A stretch of DNA of 64,000 bases from Fusibacter sp. 3D3 (GCF_001748365.1 NZ_BDHH01000010.1:142365-206364); one strand, 5' to 3'. Counted from the stretch's first letter, positions 18,648 to 27,477 are shown. Numbers and translations: made by a program. The notes: generated from the letters alone by a model not told the origin.

Positions 18648-19196
18648 ATGAGGGAATTATCGCTACATATATTGGACATTGCTCAAAATTCAATAAAGGC
18701 TGAGGCTGAGGTATTGAGAATTGTTGTGATCGAAGATTTAGAGCAAGATAAGCTGGTTATTAAAATTAAAGATGATGGGACTGGAATGGATTCAGAAACC
18801 GTTGCAAAAGTGGTAGATCCATTTTATACGACGCGAACAACGCGCAAAGTAGGTCTCGGGATTCCGCTTTTTAAAAACTGTGCAGAAACATGTGATGGCT
18901 ATTTTGAAATCAAATCACAACTGGGTGCGGGAACCGAAATTATCGCAGAGTTTAGATATAGCCATATTGATCGGGTGCCCTTAGGCAATATGCCCGAAAC
19001 GATCGTAACGATTATCAATGCCTGTGATCAAATAGATCTCATTTATACGCATACAATTAATCATAAGACGTTTACGCTCAATACGAGAGAAATCAAAAAG
19101 TTGCTGGACGGTGTTCCTATTAGCAATATAGATGTGATCGCGTGGCTAAGAGCGTATATCAGCGAAGGTTTAAATGAACTTACGAGTTTGAACTAA
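18648..19196 (+). CDS. histidine-kinase-like ATPase without phosphoacceptor domain
   Basis: 182 aa from ATG at 18648 (GGAGAGGA five bases upstream). GHKL fold: N-box LHILDIAQNSIKAE (residues 5-18), G1 IKDDGTGMD (about 44-52), F-box DPFYTTRTT (about 63-71), G2 KVGLGIPL and GAGTEI. There is no dimerisation/His phosphotransfer domain; a 75-residue C-terminal extension of unknown fold follows. Second ATPase of the operon, of a different subtype (histidine kinase) from the first (RsbT-like). Last recognisable member of the Rex-associated operon. Confidence 0.85.
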   Translation: MRELSLHILDIAQNSIKAEAEVLRIVVIEDLEQDKLVIKIKDDGTGMDSETVAKVVDPFYTTRTTRKVGLGIPLFKNCAETCDGYFEIKSQLGAGTEIIAEFRYSHIDRVPLGNMPETIVTIINACDQIDLIYTHTINHKTFTLNTREIKKLLDGVPISNIDVIAWLRAYISEGLNELTSLN

Positions 19197-19226
19197 ATCA
19201 TGAGTTTGAATTAGAAAGAGGCTTAA

Positions 19227-19397
19227 ATGAATTTTAGAAAACTGGGCATCAAAATATTATGGATATCCATTTTGGGTGCAGTACTGTTAGGGCAACTTCA
19301 GATAAAGGGCGGACTCGTAATGGCATTGACTGTTTTTGGTATTGGTTCTGGGCTTATCTTGATTTTTTTAGGGGATCTTTCAAAGTTTGAAAAATAG
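19227..19397 (+). CDS. small membrane protein, 56 aa
   Basis: ATG at 19227 after AGAAAGAGG, stop TAG at 19395. Starts MNFRKLGIKILWISILG and has two hydrophobic stretches (about 7-22 and 29-50, VMALTVFGIGSG) with a short Gly/Lys turn between, so a small hairpin membrane protein. It lies 30 bases after the ATPase gene and before a terminator, so it is probably the last gene of the sensory-hydrogenase operon. No family recognised; coding is supported by the ribosome site, position and amphipathic layout only. Confidence 0.6.
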   Translation: MNFRKLGIKILWISILGAVLLGQLQIKGGLVMALTVFGIGSGLILIFLGDLSKFEK

Positions 19398-19463
19398 CGT
19401 TTTCTGATTTTATTAGAATCATTAGTTCAGTGAAAGTTAGACGTTGGTTGACAAATTTTGAGT

Positions 19464-19488
19464 AAAAGATGTCAATTGACGTCTTTTT
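19464..19488 (+). terminator. probable terminator after the sensory-hydrogenase operon
   Basis: AAAAGATGTC AATT GACGTCTTTT, nearly perfect dyad with a four-base loop and following T residues. The rest of 19398-19620 is AT-rich, contains TTGTTAA-type words around 19500-19520 and no ORF. Confidence 0.65.
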
Positions 19489-19620
19489 ATGAATAAAAGA
19501 TGTTAATTTATTGTTAATTCGAAAAAAGAGATATCTTTTCAGGTCATTTTGATATAAACTATATAAGTTATGTGCTTAAATATGAAGGAAGAGCCTTCAA
19601 GATTGAAACGGAGAGTAAGT

Positions 19621-21453
19621 ATGTCAAGTGTAAAAGGCATTATCAATATTGCCGTGATTGCCCATGTCGATGCGGGGAAGTCAACTTTAGTAGATGCATT
19701 TTTAGGACAAAATGGTGTTTTTAGAAATAATGAAGTCGTTCCTGATTGTGTTATGGACAGTAATGATTTAGAGAGAGAGCGTGGGATTACGATCTATTCT
19801 AAGAACTGTTCTATAATGTATAAGGATTATAAAATAAATATAGTGGACACACCAGGCCATGCCGATTTTTCATCTGAAGTAGAACGGATCATGAAAACGG
19901 TAGACACCGTGATTCTTTTAGTAGACTCAAGTGAAGGCCCGATGCCTCAAACGCGATTTGTACTTAAGAAATCACTTGAAAGAGGTTTAAAACCAATTCT
20001 ATTTATCAATAAAATAGATAAAAAAGATCAACGTGCAGAAGAAGTGGTAAACTTAGCCTTTGATTTATTTGTGGAATTAGATGCGACAAATGATCAATTG
20101 GAGTTTCCGATCATATACGGTATTGCAAAACAAGGGATTGCCAAAAGAGAAATGGCAGATGAAAGCGATAGTTTAGCGCCATTGTTTGAAACGATATTGG
20201 AGCACGTCAAGCCTTATGGTGAGAGCCATGATGCACCACTTAAAATGCAAGTTTCTTCTCTTGACTACGATGAGTATGTGGGTAGACTGGGTATTGGTAG
20301 AATTGTGCAAGGGACGATCAAACAAGGGGATACGATTGCGATTTCCAGGAGAGATGGTACAACTGCAAGAGGTAAAATTGGCAAGTTATATGTTTATGAA
20401 GGTTTGGCCAGAGTAGAAGTTAAAGAAGCTTATGCAGGCGATATGGTTGTCCTTTCGGGCATTACCGATATTTCAATTGGCGAGACTATTTGTAATCCCG
20501 ATCACGTGGATCCAATGCCAATGATCGAGATCGAAGAACCGACACTTGCAATGAACTTCTTGATTAACGATTCACCTTTCTGTGGTAAAAGCGGTAAGTA
20601 TGTTACCAATAGACATTTAAGAAATCGATTAGACAAAGAGTTAGAAGTTAATGTGGGCTTACGTGTAGACGAGCTTGATAGCGTTCAGGATGGCTTTAAA
20701 GTCTCTGGTAGAGGAGAACTTCACCTTTCGATTTTGCTTGAAAATATGAGACGTGAGGGCTATGAAGTCGCTGTATCGAAACCACAAGTACTTATGAGAA
20801 CGATTGAGGGGGCTTTATGTGAGCCAGTTGAGAAAGTTATCGCAATTGTACCAGATACTTATTCTGGAACAATTATTTCTGAACTCAATCTCAGAAAAGG
20901 TCAAATGGAAATGATGTCTTCGGATGAGGGTTACACCAAAATAGAGTTTTTAGTGCCAACCAGAGGGCTCTTAGGCTATAGAAGTGAATTTATCAACATC
21001 ACTAGAGGTGAAGGTATTCTCCTTAGATCGTTCTATGAATTCCAACCCCATAAGGGTGAAATTCCTAAGCGAGGTAATGGCGTGCTGATCTCTCAACAAG
21101 GTGGTACTGCCATGGCTTATTCTCTTTTCAATTTATCGGAGAGAGCAGTAATGCTTATTGAAGCTGGAACAGATGTCTATGAAGGTATGGTGATCGGCAT
21201 CAACTCAAGAAGAGATGATATGACGGTAAACCCGACTAAAAATAAAAAATTGACCAACACAAGGGCATCTGGATCAGATGATGCGATTAAACTTTTACCC
21301 CCTAAAATCTTTAGTATGGAAGAAGCTTTAACGTTTATTGAAGATGATGAACTCTTGGAAATCACACCGGATTCACTCCGAATTAGAAAAAGATATCTCA
21401 ATGAAACAGAGCGTCTGAGATCTAGAAATAAAGTGAGTAAAGAAACGGTTTAG
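19621..21453 (+). CDS. typA: translational GTPase TypA/BipA
   Basis: 610 aa. Ribosome-associated GTPase of the EF-G-like family, involved in stress responses and 50S assembly in other bacteria. G1 AHVDAGKST (residues 12-20), G2 region ERGITI, G3 DTPGHADF, G4 NKID, then domains II, III/V and the TypA-specific C-terminal domain ([31 protein letters not shown] in part). ATG at 19621 follows GGAGAG by seven bases; the open frame extends to 19570 but no better start exists. Oddity: G1 has DAGKS, as in RF3 or TetM, instead of the DHGKT usual in TypA. Confidence 0.95.
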   Translation: MSSVKGIINIAVIAHVDAGKSTLVDAFLGQNGVFRNNEVVPDCVMDSNDLERERGITIYSKNCSIMYKDYKINIVDTPGHADFSSEVERIMKTVDTVILLVDSSEGPMPQTRFVLKKSLERGLKPILFINKIDKKDQRAEEVVNLAFDLFVELDATNDQLEFPIIYGIAKQGIAKREMADESDSLAPLFETILEHVKPYGESHDAPLKMQVSSLDYDEYVGRLGIGRIVQGTIKQGDTIAISRRDGTTARGKIGKLYVYEGLARVEVKEAYAGDMVVLSGITDISIGETICNPDHVDPMPMIEIEEPTLAMNFLINDSPFCGKSGKYVTNRHLRNRLDKELEVNVGLRVDELDSVQDGFKVSGRGELHLSILLENMRREGYEVAVSKPQVLMRTIEGALCEPVEKVIAIVPDTYSGTIISELNLRKGQMEMMSSDEGYTKIEFLVPTRGLLGYRSEFINITRGEGILLRSFYEFQPHKGEIPKRGNGVLISQQGGTAMAYSLFNLSERAVMLIEAGTDVYEGMVIGINSRRDDMTVNPTKNKKLTNTRASGSDDAIKLLPPKIFSMEEALTFIEDDELLEITPDSLRIRKRYLNETERLRSRNKVSKETV

Positions 21454-21491
21454 GCATTTCAATATAGAAATAGAGCTTGAAGGCTATTTAG

Positions 21492-21541
21492 AAGAGGCTG
21501 TTTCAAAATGATTTTTATCATTTTGAAACAGCCTCTTTTTG
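21492..21541 (+). terminator. strong intrinsic terminator after typA
   Basis: Perfect 21-bp arms at 21492-21512 and 21517-21537 (AAGAGGCTGTTTC... / ...GAAACAGCCTCTT) around TTTT, followed by T residues. Confidence 0.93.
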
Positions 21542-21583
21542 AATAGAATTCTCATTAGAAAAGCAATAATTTTCACAAAAGAG

Positions 21584-21612
21584 TTGACATATAATTACAT
21601 ATGTATTAATAT
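21584..21612 (+). promoter_or_regulatory. promoter of the Tad-like operon
   Basis: TTGACA (21584-21589), 17 bp, TAATAT (21607-21612). The spacer and following sequence are rich in ATATGTATTAATATGT-type dyads. Confidence 0.65.
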
Positions 21613-21651
21613 GTAAAATAGAATTACAAATAATGTAAGAGAGAGGTTCCG

Positions 21652-22014
21652 ATGGTTACTACTGAAATGGCAATTGTTCTACCCCTTATTCTTGTTTTGT
21701 TAGTCAGTTTACTTTTTTTCTTTATCTACATAGTTTATGGCGATCTCATTGAAATAAGCGCCAATACACTACTTTTTCAAAAATTGTATGGGGCTTCGAT
21801 CAATAATAGTAAACTTCAACCCCCAGACGATCTGATGATTGAGAAGACGCCCGTAAGTCGTAAGTTCTCATTAAGCAGAACTTATTCTGTAGATTTCCCC
21901 GATGCTTATCCAGACACGATCACCAAAAGGATCACTTATCGTAGATATAATCCCAGAATATTTTTACTGATGAAAGTGGGCGGCAGTCGTATTATTAACA
22001 GAGACATGAAGTGA
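21652..22014 (+). CDS. TadE-like pseudopilin-type membrane protein
   Basis: 120 aa. Short N-terminus followed by a single hydrophobic segment, TTEMAIVLPLILVLLVSLLF in residues 3-22, with the conserved Glu (E5) typical of TadE/TadG pseudopilins that are processed by a prepilin peptidase. The remaining about 80 residues are extracytoplasmic. First gene of an operon of three such proteins; no TadA ATPase, TadB/C or peptidase gene is in the window, so the assembly machine must be encoded elsewhere or be absent. Ribosome site AGAGAGAGG. Confidence 0.78.
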   Translation: MVTTEMAIVLPLILVLLVSLLFFFIYIVYGDLIEISANTLLFQKLYGASINNSKLQPPDDLMIEKTPVSRKFSLSRTYSVDFPDAYPDTITKRITYRRYNPRIFLLMKVGGSRIINRDMK

Positions 22015-22025
22015 AGGATGTGATT

Positions 22026-24017
22026 ATGATCAAAAAAGAGTATAAAGGTGCTGAGGGCAATATAACCCTTTTTTTAGTCATTGTGATCCCCCTATTTCTC
22101 ATCAGTATTTTTCTGGTTTATGATCTTATAGATGTTAAACAAAGTGAAAGTAAAGCACTCAAGGTAGCTATTGCATGTAGTGAAGCAAGGCTTTCTAAGT
22201 ATAATACATTCCTTTTCGAACGCTATGGGATATTAGCCTATAAAGAAGATGACCCACTTGAGGGGATGATAAGTGCATATTATATAGGCAATCATCTAAA
22301 AGCAGCAGAAGATTCAGATATGGAAATCAAAGTTACCAGTATGAGCCTAAATGATCCCATCAATTATCTAAATGCCATTAGATCAGCAGCGCCTTATGTG
22401 ATTACAGAGGCTCTTATCGATGAGGTGATGCAGTTTTTAGAGCAAAATGAAACGATTTTAAAAGCTCAAAAGTTAATCAATGATAAGATGGATCGCTATC
22501 AAGACTTGTCCAAAAAATTTGAGAGGTCAGAAGTTCACGAAGCATTAGGAAATCTCGTTAAAACTAAAGATAGTGTCGATTTACATCAAGCCCTACAAAC
22601 CTATAGAAATTATATTGATTATGGTGCAAGTGAATTCTATAAATCGTGTACAGAGAATCAGATTATCGATCGTGAAATTGAACTCGAACCTGATGCGGTT
22701 AGGCATTATTATGAAAAAGTATGGGATACATCGCAGGTAAACACGTTGAAAAATGCTTATGATGCTCAAACCAATCAGCTGTACACAGGGTACATTAAGT
22801 TTTCAAAGCATGAAGCAAGCCTAAAGGTGAACGCGCTCAATATTGAGAATATAGATCTGCAAATGGATTCCTATAAAGACGCAATTTCTAGATTATACAG
22901 CATAAGACCTGCACCTGTGGAGGCCATTCAAAATCTCCAAAGTCAAATCATTCAATTGGAATTTTCTAAAAAGGCGTTTCAAAATGAAATTGAGAAAGTG
23001 AAAAACGAGATCAAAACGACAAGTGATTTGATGCTTAAAGAACTCGGCAAGCAAGATGATGGCCTCTTGGATAAGCTCAGGGGTATTCAGTCCAAATTAG
23101 GATCTTTAACGACAACTGGGATTTCAGTGGAGGACAAATCTTTAGAGCTTGAAACGGATTACGAATATGATTCAAATGACGCCTGTACTCAAAATCAAGC
23201 CTTTAAAGAAGCCATTAGAACCGTCACTCTGCCAGAAAAGATCATGATCAACGAGTACTTGATGAGCATCAGTAAGACGCTTGTTGAAAATGAGGTGAGA
23301 TCTTTTGACCCACTAAATGTGAAAGAGACAAGACACTATAAAATTGAGGGTGAAATAGAGTATTTGATTGGACATAGTCAGTCGGATATCGACAACTTTA
23401 ACGAGGTGAAAACAGAAATATTAGCAATGCGTACAGGTCTCAATCTTCTTGGCATTGTCATGGACTCCAAAAAACGCAATGGGATTTTAGAAATTGTAAC
23501 GCCGATTCCATTTCCTTGGAACGCTGTTACCTATGCCGCCATTTTGGCAACGTGGTCAGGCGTTGAAGGATACTATGATTTAACTCTACTGGAGAGGGGT
23601 AAGGGCACACATTTTATAAAAGCAGAGGATGAATGGTTAATGAGCTTAGAGACGCTTATAGATTCAAGGGATCTATTAGAAGACATGGACAGCGCAAAAA
23701 ACCAAAATTTAAAACAGGCGCCTTTAACCTCAAATTCAAATTCAGATTTAGTCAATCACCTCGACCAGAAGCTCTACTATAGAGATTACCTTAGAATCAT
23801 GATTAATGTTCAAGGCCTAGATAGAACCCTATTGAGACACATGGCGCTTGTAGAGGCACAAATCCAAAAGGACAGCAAAGATGAAGCCAAGCTAGAAGAT
23901 TTTAAAGTGGGTCATGAAGTGGCTATAAAGGGTCATTTCCCCTATATTTTCAGGTCAGCATTATCATCATTTTCGTTGAACTTTTCAAATGCATATGATA
24001 TGCATTTTAAGCGCTAA
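22026..24017 (+). CDS. DUF5702-like large extracytoplasmic protein of the Tad-type operon
   Basis: 663 aa from ATG at 22026, seven bases after AAGGA; GTG at 22011 overlaps the previous stop and is less likely. N-terminal TadE/TadG-like anchor GNITLFLVIVIPLFLIS (about 10-26) followed by a long, mostly helical extracytoplasmic region with heptad-like stretches (about 250-380, EKVKNEIKTTSDLMLKELG). A weakly hydrophobic stretch occurs near 495-515 (TPIPFPWNAVTYAAILAT). Clostridial operons with TadE proteins often carry a protein of this kind (DUF5702); its role is not known. Confidence 0.72.
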   Translation: MIKKEYKGAEGNITLFLVIVIPLFLISIFLVYDLIDVKQSESKALKVAIACSEARLSKYNTFLFERYGILAYKEDDPLEGMISAYYIGNHLKAAEDSDMEIKVTSMSLNDPINYLNAIRSAAPYVITEALIDEVMQFLEQNETILKAQKLINDKMDRYQDLSKKFERSEVHEALGNLVKTKDSVDLHQALQTYRNYIDYGASEFYKSCTENQIIDREIELEPDAVRHYYEKVWDTSQVNTLKNAYDAQTNQLYTGYIKFSKHEASLKVNALNIENIDLQMDSYKDAISRLYSIRPAPVEAIQNLQSQIIQLEFSKKAFQNEIEKVKNEIKTTSDLMLKELGKQDDGLLDKLRGIQSKLGSLTTTGISVEDKSLELETDYEYDSNDACTQNQAFKEAIRTVTLPEKIMINEYLMSISKTLVENEVRSFDPLNVKETRHYKIEGEIEYLIGHSQSDIDNFNEVKTEILAMRTGLNLLGIVMDSKKRNGILEIVTPIPFPWNAVTYAAILATWSGVEGYYDLTLLERGKGTHFIKAEDEWLMSLETLIDSRDLLEDMDSAKNQNLKQAPLTSNSNSDLVNHLDQKLYYRDYLRIMINVQGLDRTLLRHMALVEAQIQKDSKDEAKLEDFKVGHEVAIKGHFPYIFRSALSSFSLNFSNAYDMHFKR

Positions 24018-24032
24018 ATTGAGGGCTATATT

Positions 24033-24668
24033 ATGTTTAAACACTCTAAAATAAAAAGAAAAAAACGCAACAATGAAATGGGTTCAGTCACAATAGAGGC
24101 CACAATTACGTTTTCCATCACACTTTTTTTATTATTGATTGCAGTGGGAACGGTCTTTTCAGTGCATATCAATGAACGTATGCATGAAATCGCCATGGAA
24201 ATTACAAGCGAAATGCAATTATTCGCATTGTCAGCTCAGGAAAGTGACGATGCTGTTGTAACTGAAGTGAATGAACTGTTCCTTGAAAATTTTGTAATTC
24301 AAAGATTTGAAGATATTCTAGAAGAACAAGGTGTAGCACGCTGTGTGGAATTGAATCGGCTGGATACCATAGTGGGTTCGCAGCTGGATACAAGTGGTGT
24401 GTTTTCACTCAAACTCTATTATCGCTTCAAAATGCCAACGGTTTTAAAAAGTCAAGTCTTGAATTACCCGATCATAGGGGTCATCCACAGCGATGGTCTC
24501 AAATATGAAACGAAAACAGTGTATATCACGAGAACTGGTGAGAAATATCACGAAGGGACATGTCATCATTTAAGTCAAAGCAAGATTGCGATTGATTTAA
24601 ATGAAGCACAGGCGCGTGGGATTGAGGCTTGTAAAAACTGTCACAAAATATTACCTATTCAAGAGTAA
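24033..24668 (+). CDS. TadE-like protein with C-terminal metal-binding-like Cys/His motif
   Basis: 211 aa. Positively charged start (KIKRKKRNN), then MGSVTIEATITFSITLFLLL with the Gly/Glu signature of a type IV-like prepilin leader (G17 SVTIE), so the mature N-terminus would be hydrophobic. The C-terminus carries YHEGTCHHL...GIEACKNCH (about 172-205), a C-x(n)-C-x2-C layout with flanking His like the zinc or disulfide motif seen at the ends of several secreted Bacillota proteins. Third gene of the operon; 15 bases after the previous stop. Confidence 0.78.
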   Translation: MFKHSKIKRKKRNNEMGSVTIEATITFSITLFLLLIAVGTVFSVHINERMHEIAMEITSEMQLFALSAQESDDAVVTEVNELFLENFVIQRFEDILEEQGVARCVELNRLDTIVGSQLDTSGVFSLKLYYRFKMPTVLKSQVLNYPIIGVIHSDGLKYETKTVYITRTGEKYHEGTCHHLSQSKIAIDLNEAQARGIEACKNCHKILPIQE

Positions 24669-24678
24669 GGGGAAGAAG

Positions 24679-25296
24679 ATGATCGAGATCGACGAAAAGA
24701 CAAATCGAAAATATTGGCTAAAAAAAGTGTCCTTGGTTGAGGTCAAAAGAGAACTTGAAATGCTCAAGGCAATTGAAGGCAATGGATTTCCAAAATTGAT
24801 AGATTATCAAGTGGAAGAAGGACAGTTTATCCTAAAATTGGATTTTATAAACGGCAAAACATTAAAAGAAAGTGCACTGAGGCATGACTATGCACCCTAC
24901 TATTTTAGACAAATGCTCCTACGGCTTAGAGACCTGCATCTCCAGGGTATTTTACACCGGGATATTAGTCCAAGGAACATTCTCATAGATGAAAGTGACT
25001 GCATTTATTTCATAGATTTTGGATCTGCTATAAGAAAGGATGAGGTTATGCACGAAAGTGAAATTGTGGGAACGCTTAAATATGCAGCACCTGAAGCCGT
25101 TTTTAATCCTAAAATGTACAATGAATTCAGTGAGCTATATGCACTTTCCAAAGTGTTTTTAGAAAAATTTGAAAAGACCAGTTATCGTTTTAAACCTGAA
25201 TTTTTTAATTGTGTTATGAAATGCCAATCAATTATTCCCAGTGAAAGATATACCGCTTATGCAGATATTTTTCATGATTTAGAAAGCTGCCTTTAA
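24679..25296 (+). CDS. Ser/Thr protein kinase-like protein with reduced N-lobe
   Basis: 205 aa from ATG at 24679 (AAGGGGAAGAAG). Kinase C-lobe motifs are intact: catalytic loop HRDISPRN (about 94-101), DFGSA (about 113-117) and GTLKYAAPE (about 131-139). The glycine-rich loop is missing and the N-lobe is only about 60 residues; the ATP-binding Lys could be in YWLKKV (residues 13-18) and the helix-C Glu in EVKRELEML. No transmembrane segment or PASTA repeats. Being last in the Tad-like operon, it may phosphorylate a component of that system. Could be active or a pseudokinase. Confidence 0.82.
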   Translation: MIEIDEKTNRKYWLKKVSLVEVKRELEMLKAIEGNGFPKLIDYQVEEGQFILKLDFINGKTLKESALRHDYAPYYFRQMLLRLRDLHLQGILHRDISPRNILIDESDCIYFIDFGSAIRKDEVMHESEIVGTLKYAAPEAVFNPKMYNEFSELYALSKVFLEKFEKTSYRFKPEFFNCVMKCQSIIPSERYTAYADIFHDLESCL

Positions 25297-25374
25297 TACA
25301 ATCTTAATCTTCAAATGGTATGATGAGTCTATGCGATTCTAATAAAACATCAAAATACCAAGAGGAGTGCCTTT

Positions 25375-27063
25375 ATGAAGTCTAAAATACGTGTCAGTTT
25401 AAATCTTATAGGGATTACAATAATATGTGTCCTCAGTTTTTTCTTATGGCAATACTATAATAAATATCAAGCATTGTCTTTGTCTCTATTAAACCCTGAT
25501 GAAGAGAAAAATCGGACGGTTTTTAATGATGAATGGTTGGAACCCAATCAATTTATCGTTAAAAATACGCATGTTTATATCAGCTTGTCTACTTTTGAAA
25601 AGTATATTGACTCTGATATTACCTTGTCAGGGACGGGTCAGCGCATCTATTTAAAGATCGATAATATCGGGCATCAGTTTGATAAGCCGCTGTTGACCCA
25701 ATATGTAGACGCAAATATAAAAGAGATCAATGTGCCTTTACTTTATGAAGCAAAGATCGCCTATATTGACATGAGTATCGTTGAGAAGTTGTATCCAGTT
25801 GCACATACTTATTTTCAAGAAACCAACAATTTAATCGTATACGAAGATCAAAAGGGTCGGTTTGGGGAGATTAAAGCCAATACCGATAAGTATCAAATGG
25901 CCAATTCGGATCTCTTTAAACAGAATGCTTCAGAGTCAACAGAGCCTGTGTGGATTGTGGGTGAACACAAAAATTATTATCATATATTAGATGGCTTGGG
26001 GTATTCAGCCTATGTGAAAAAAAGTGCGGTTTCGAAAGTTCAAGTAGAATCCGTTTCAGCTGAAAATTTTATAACGCCAGAGGTATCTTCGCTAAAGAAA
26101 CCCTTTAGCATGACTTTTGAAGTGATTGATCAGTATTCGGACAATTTCAAAAAACAGGCTACGCCTTTTGAACCTGGAATTGATGTGATTTCACCAACGT
26201 GGTTTAATTTAAACATCGATGGTATTATCATCAACAGTGCGGATTTAGCCTATACTGAATTTGTGAAGGATCAGGACGTTGAGCTTTGGGGCCTATTTAA
26301 AAATAATTTCAGTCCTAAGTGGACAAAGACGCTTCTAAATTCGGATGCATATCAAAAAAAAGCAGTTGCTCAAATGCTCATGTATGCTGCGATATATGAA
26401 CTCGATGGCATCAATTTGGACTTTGAAAATATTTATCTAGAAGATCAAGACGCATTGAGCCGTTTTGTTAAAGAACTTGCACAGGTAACCGGTGAGTATA
26501 ATCAAGTGATCAGTATGGATGTGACAAGACCCAAGGGCAGTGATACTTGGTCAAAAGTATATGATCGGCGGACCTTGAGCCAATTTGTGGATTATATGAT
26601 CTTGATGGCTTATGATGAACACTGGGGGTCAAGCCCTATAAGTGGCTCTGTGGCCTCTATGGGATGGACAGAAGATTCGATAACCATGTCTCTTGAAGAA
26701 ATACCTTCTGAGAAATTGGTTTTAGGGATACCCCTTTATATGAGAGTATGGCAGGAAACACCGCTTCAAAATGGTCAATACAAAAAAGTAGGCTCAAGAG
26801 CCATTACTCTATCTGGATTTGACAAAATGATGGCAGAACGCAATCTTGAACTTATTTATGATGAACCTTCTGGTCAATACTACACCGAGTACTTTGAAAG
26901 TGGTGATCGTTATCGCATTTGGGTTGAAGATGAACACGTCTTGAATAAACGTCTTGGATTAAGTGAACGCTACAGTTTACCGGGAATCGCCACTTGGCGA
27001 CGCGGTTTTGAAAGAAATAGCACTTTTTCTGTCATTTCCACATGGCAATCACTCATAAAATGA
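25375..27063 (+). CDS. membrane-anchored GH18 glycoside hydrolase with SH3-like domain
   Basis: 562 aa. N-terminal membrane segment (about 10-28), a copper-amine-oxidase-like/stalk region (about 50-165), an SH3-like segment (about 185-225, WIVGEHKNYYHILDGLGYSAY in part) and a GH18 TIM barrel (about 245-560). The catalytic motif DGINLDFEN (about 343-351) keeps the DxDxE-type acidic residues with Glu350 as proton donor, and YDEHWGSSP and WRRGFE fit the barrel ends. Relatives (YaaH/YdhD type) cut N-acetylglucosamine links in peptidoglycan or spore cortex. Located outside the membrane. Transcribed alone. Confidence 0.88.
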   Translation: MKSKIRVSLNLIGITIICVLSFFLWQYYNKYQALSLSLLNPDEEKNRTVFNDEWLEPNQFIVKNTHVYISLSTFEKYIDSDITLSGTGQRIYLKIDNIGHQFDKPLLTQYVDANIKEINVPLLYEAKIAYIDMSIVEKLYPVAHTYFQETNNLIVYEDQKGRFGEIKANTDKYQMANSDLFKQNASESTEPVWIVGEHKNYYHILDGLGYSAYVKKSAVSKVQVESVSAENFITPEVSSLKKPFSMTFEVIDQYSDNFKKQATPFEPGIDVISPTWFNLNIDGIIINSADLAYTEFVKDQDVELWGLFKNNFSPKWTKTLLNSDAYQKKAVAQMLMYAAIYELDGINLDFENIYLEDQDALSRFVKELAQVTGEYNQVISMDVTRPKGSDTWSKVYDRRTLSQFVDYMILMAYDEHWGSSPISGSVASMGWTEDSITMSLEEIPSEKLVLGIPLYMRVWQETPLQNGQYKKVGSRAITLSGFDKMMAERNLELIYDEPSGQYYTEYFESGDRYRIWVEDEHVLNKRLGLSERYSLPGIATWRRGFERNSTFSVISTWQSLIK

Positions 27064-27134
27064 AATTAAACTTTCAAATATGAAATTAAAACATAAAAAT
27101 ATTTCATAAATCAAAAAAAATCACTAAAAAACGG

Positions 27135-27163
27135 TTGTAATATGCAATTGGATTAGGTATAAT
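27135..27163 (+). promoter_or_regulatory. promoter of the zinc-ribbon miniprotein
   Basis: TTGTAA (27135-27140), 17 bp, TATAAT (27158-27163). About 70 bases of A-rich leader precede the GAGGTGA ribosome site. Confidence 0.75.
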
Positions 27164-27244
27164 TATCACAAGAAGAATAATTGTATACAAAAATACTTAA
27201 ATGCAAAGGCGATTGCAATAAAATATTATAGTGAGGTGACAGAT

Positions 27245-27403
27245 ATGAGAGAAGTCGTAAAGGGAAATCAATTTAAAGTGGACTTTTGTAAAAGATGTGG
27301 CGATGAGAAAAAAGTAAATAAGTTTGGTTTATGCAAAACATGTGAACACGATGTGGATTATGAGTATTCACTTATGTATGAAACCAAAACTAAAGAACAT
27401 TAA
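27245..27403 (+). CDS. zinc-ribbon miniprotein, 52 aa
   Basis: ATG at 27245 after GAGGTGA, stop TAA at 27401. The protein begins MREVVKGNQFKVDF and has CKRCGDE (first Cys pair) and LCKTCEHD (second Cys pair), a C-x2-C-x(12)-C-x2-C zinc ribbon, followed by an acidic, Tyr-rich tail. It has its own promoter and terminator, so it is a monocistronic unit. Function unknown; small zinc ribbons of this type bind nucleic acid or protein partners. The start codon region resembles the next gene (MREVV), which I take as chance. Confidence 0.72.
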   Translation: MREVVKGNQFKVDFCKRCGDEKKVNKFGLCKTCEHDVDYEYSLMYETKTKEH

Positions 27404-27429
27404 TAAAGCACCTAATAAAAGCTAAAAGC

Positions 27430-27477
27430 GAAAGCGTTTTTCAAAGTGAGATTCTCACCATGAAAGGCGCTTTTTTA
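27430..27477 (+). terminator. intrinsic terminator after the zinc-ribbon gene
   Basis: Outer arms AAAGCGTTTTTCA-like and TGAAAGGCGCTTT with an inner GTGAGA/TCTCAC stem, then TTTTTT at 27470-27476. Long bipartite hairpin. Confidence 0.75.

Noticed and set aside
21492..21541. Perfect inverted repeat after typA as an insertion-sequence end
   Set aside because: Loop TTTT and a following T tract, together with the gene-end location, make a plain terminator the better reading.
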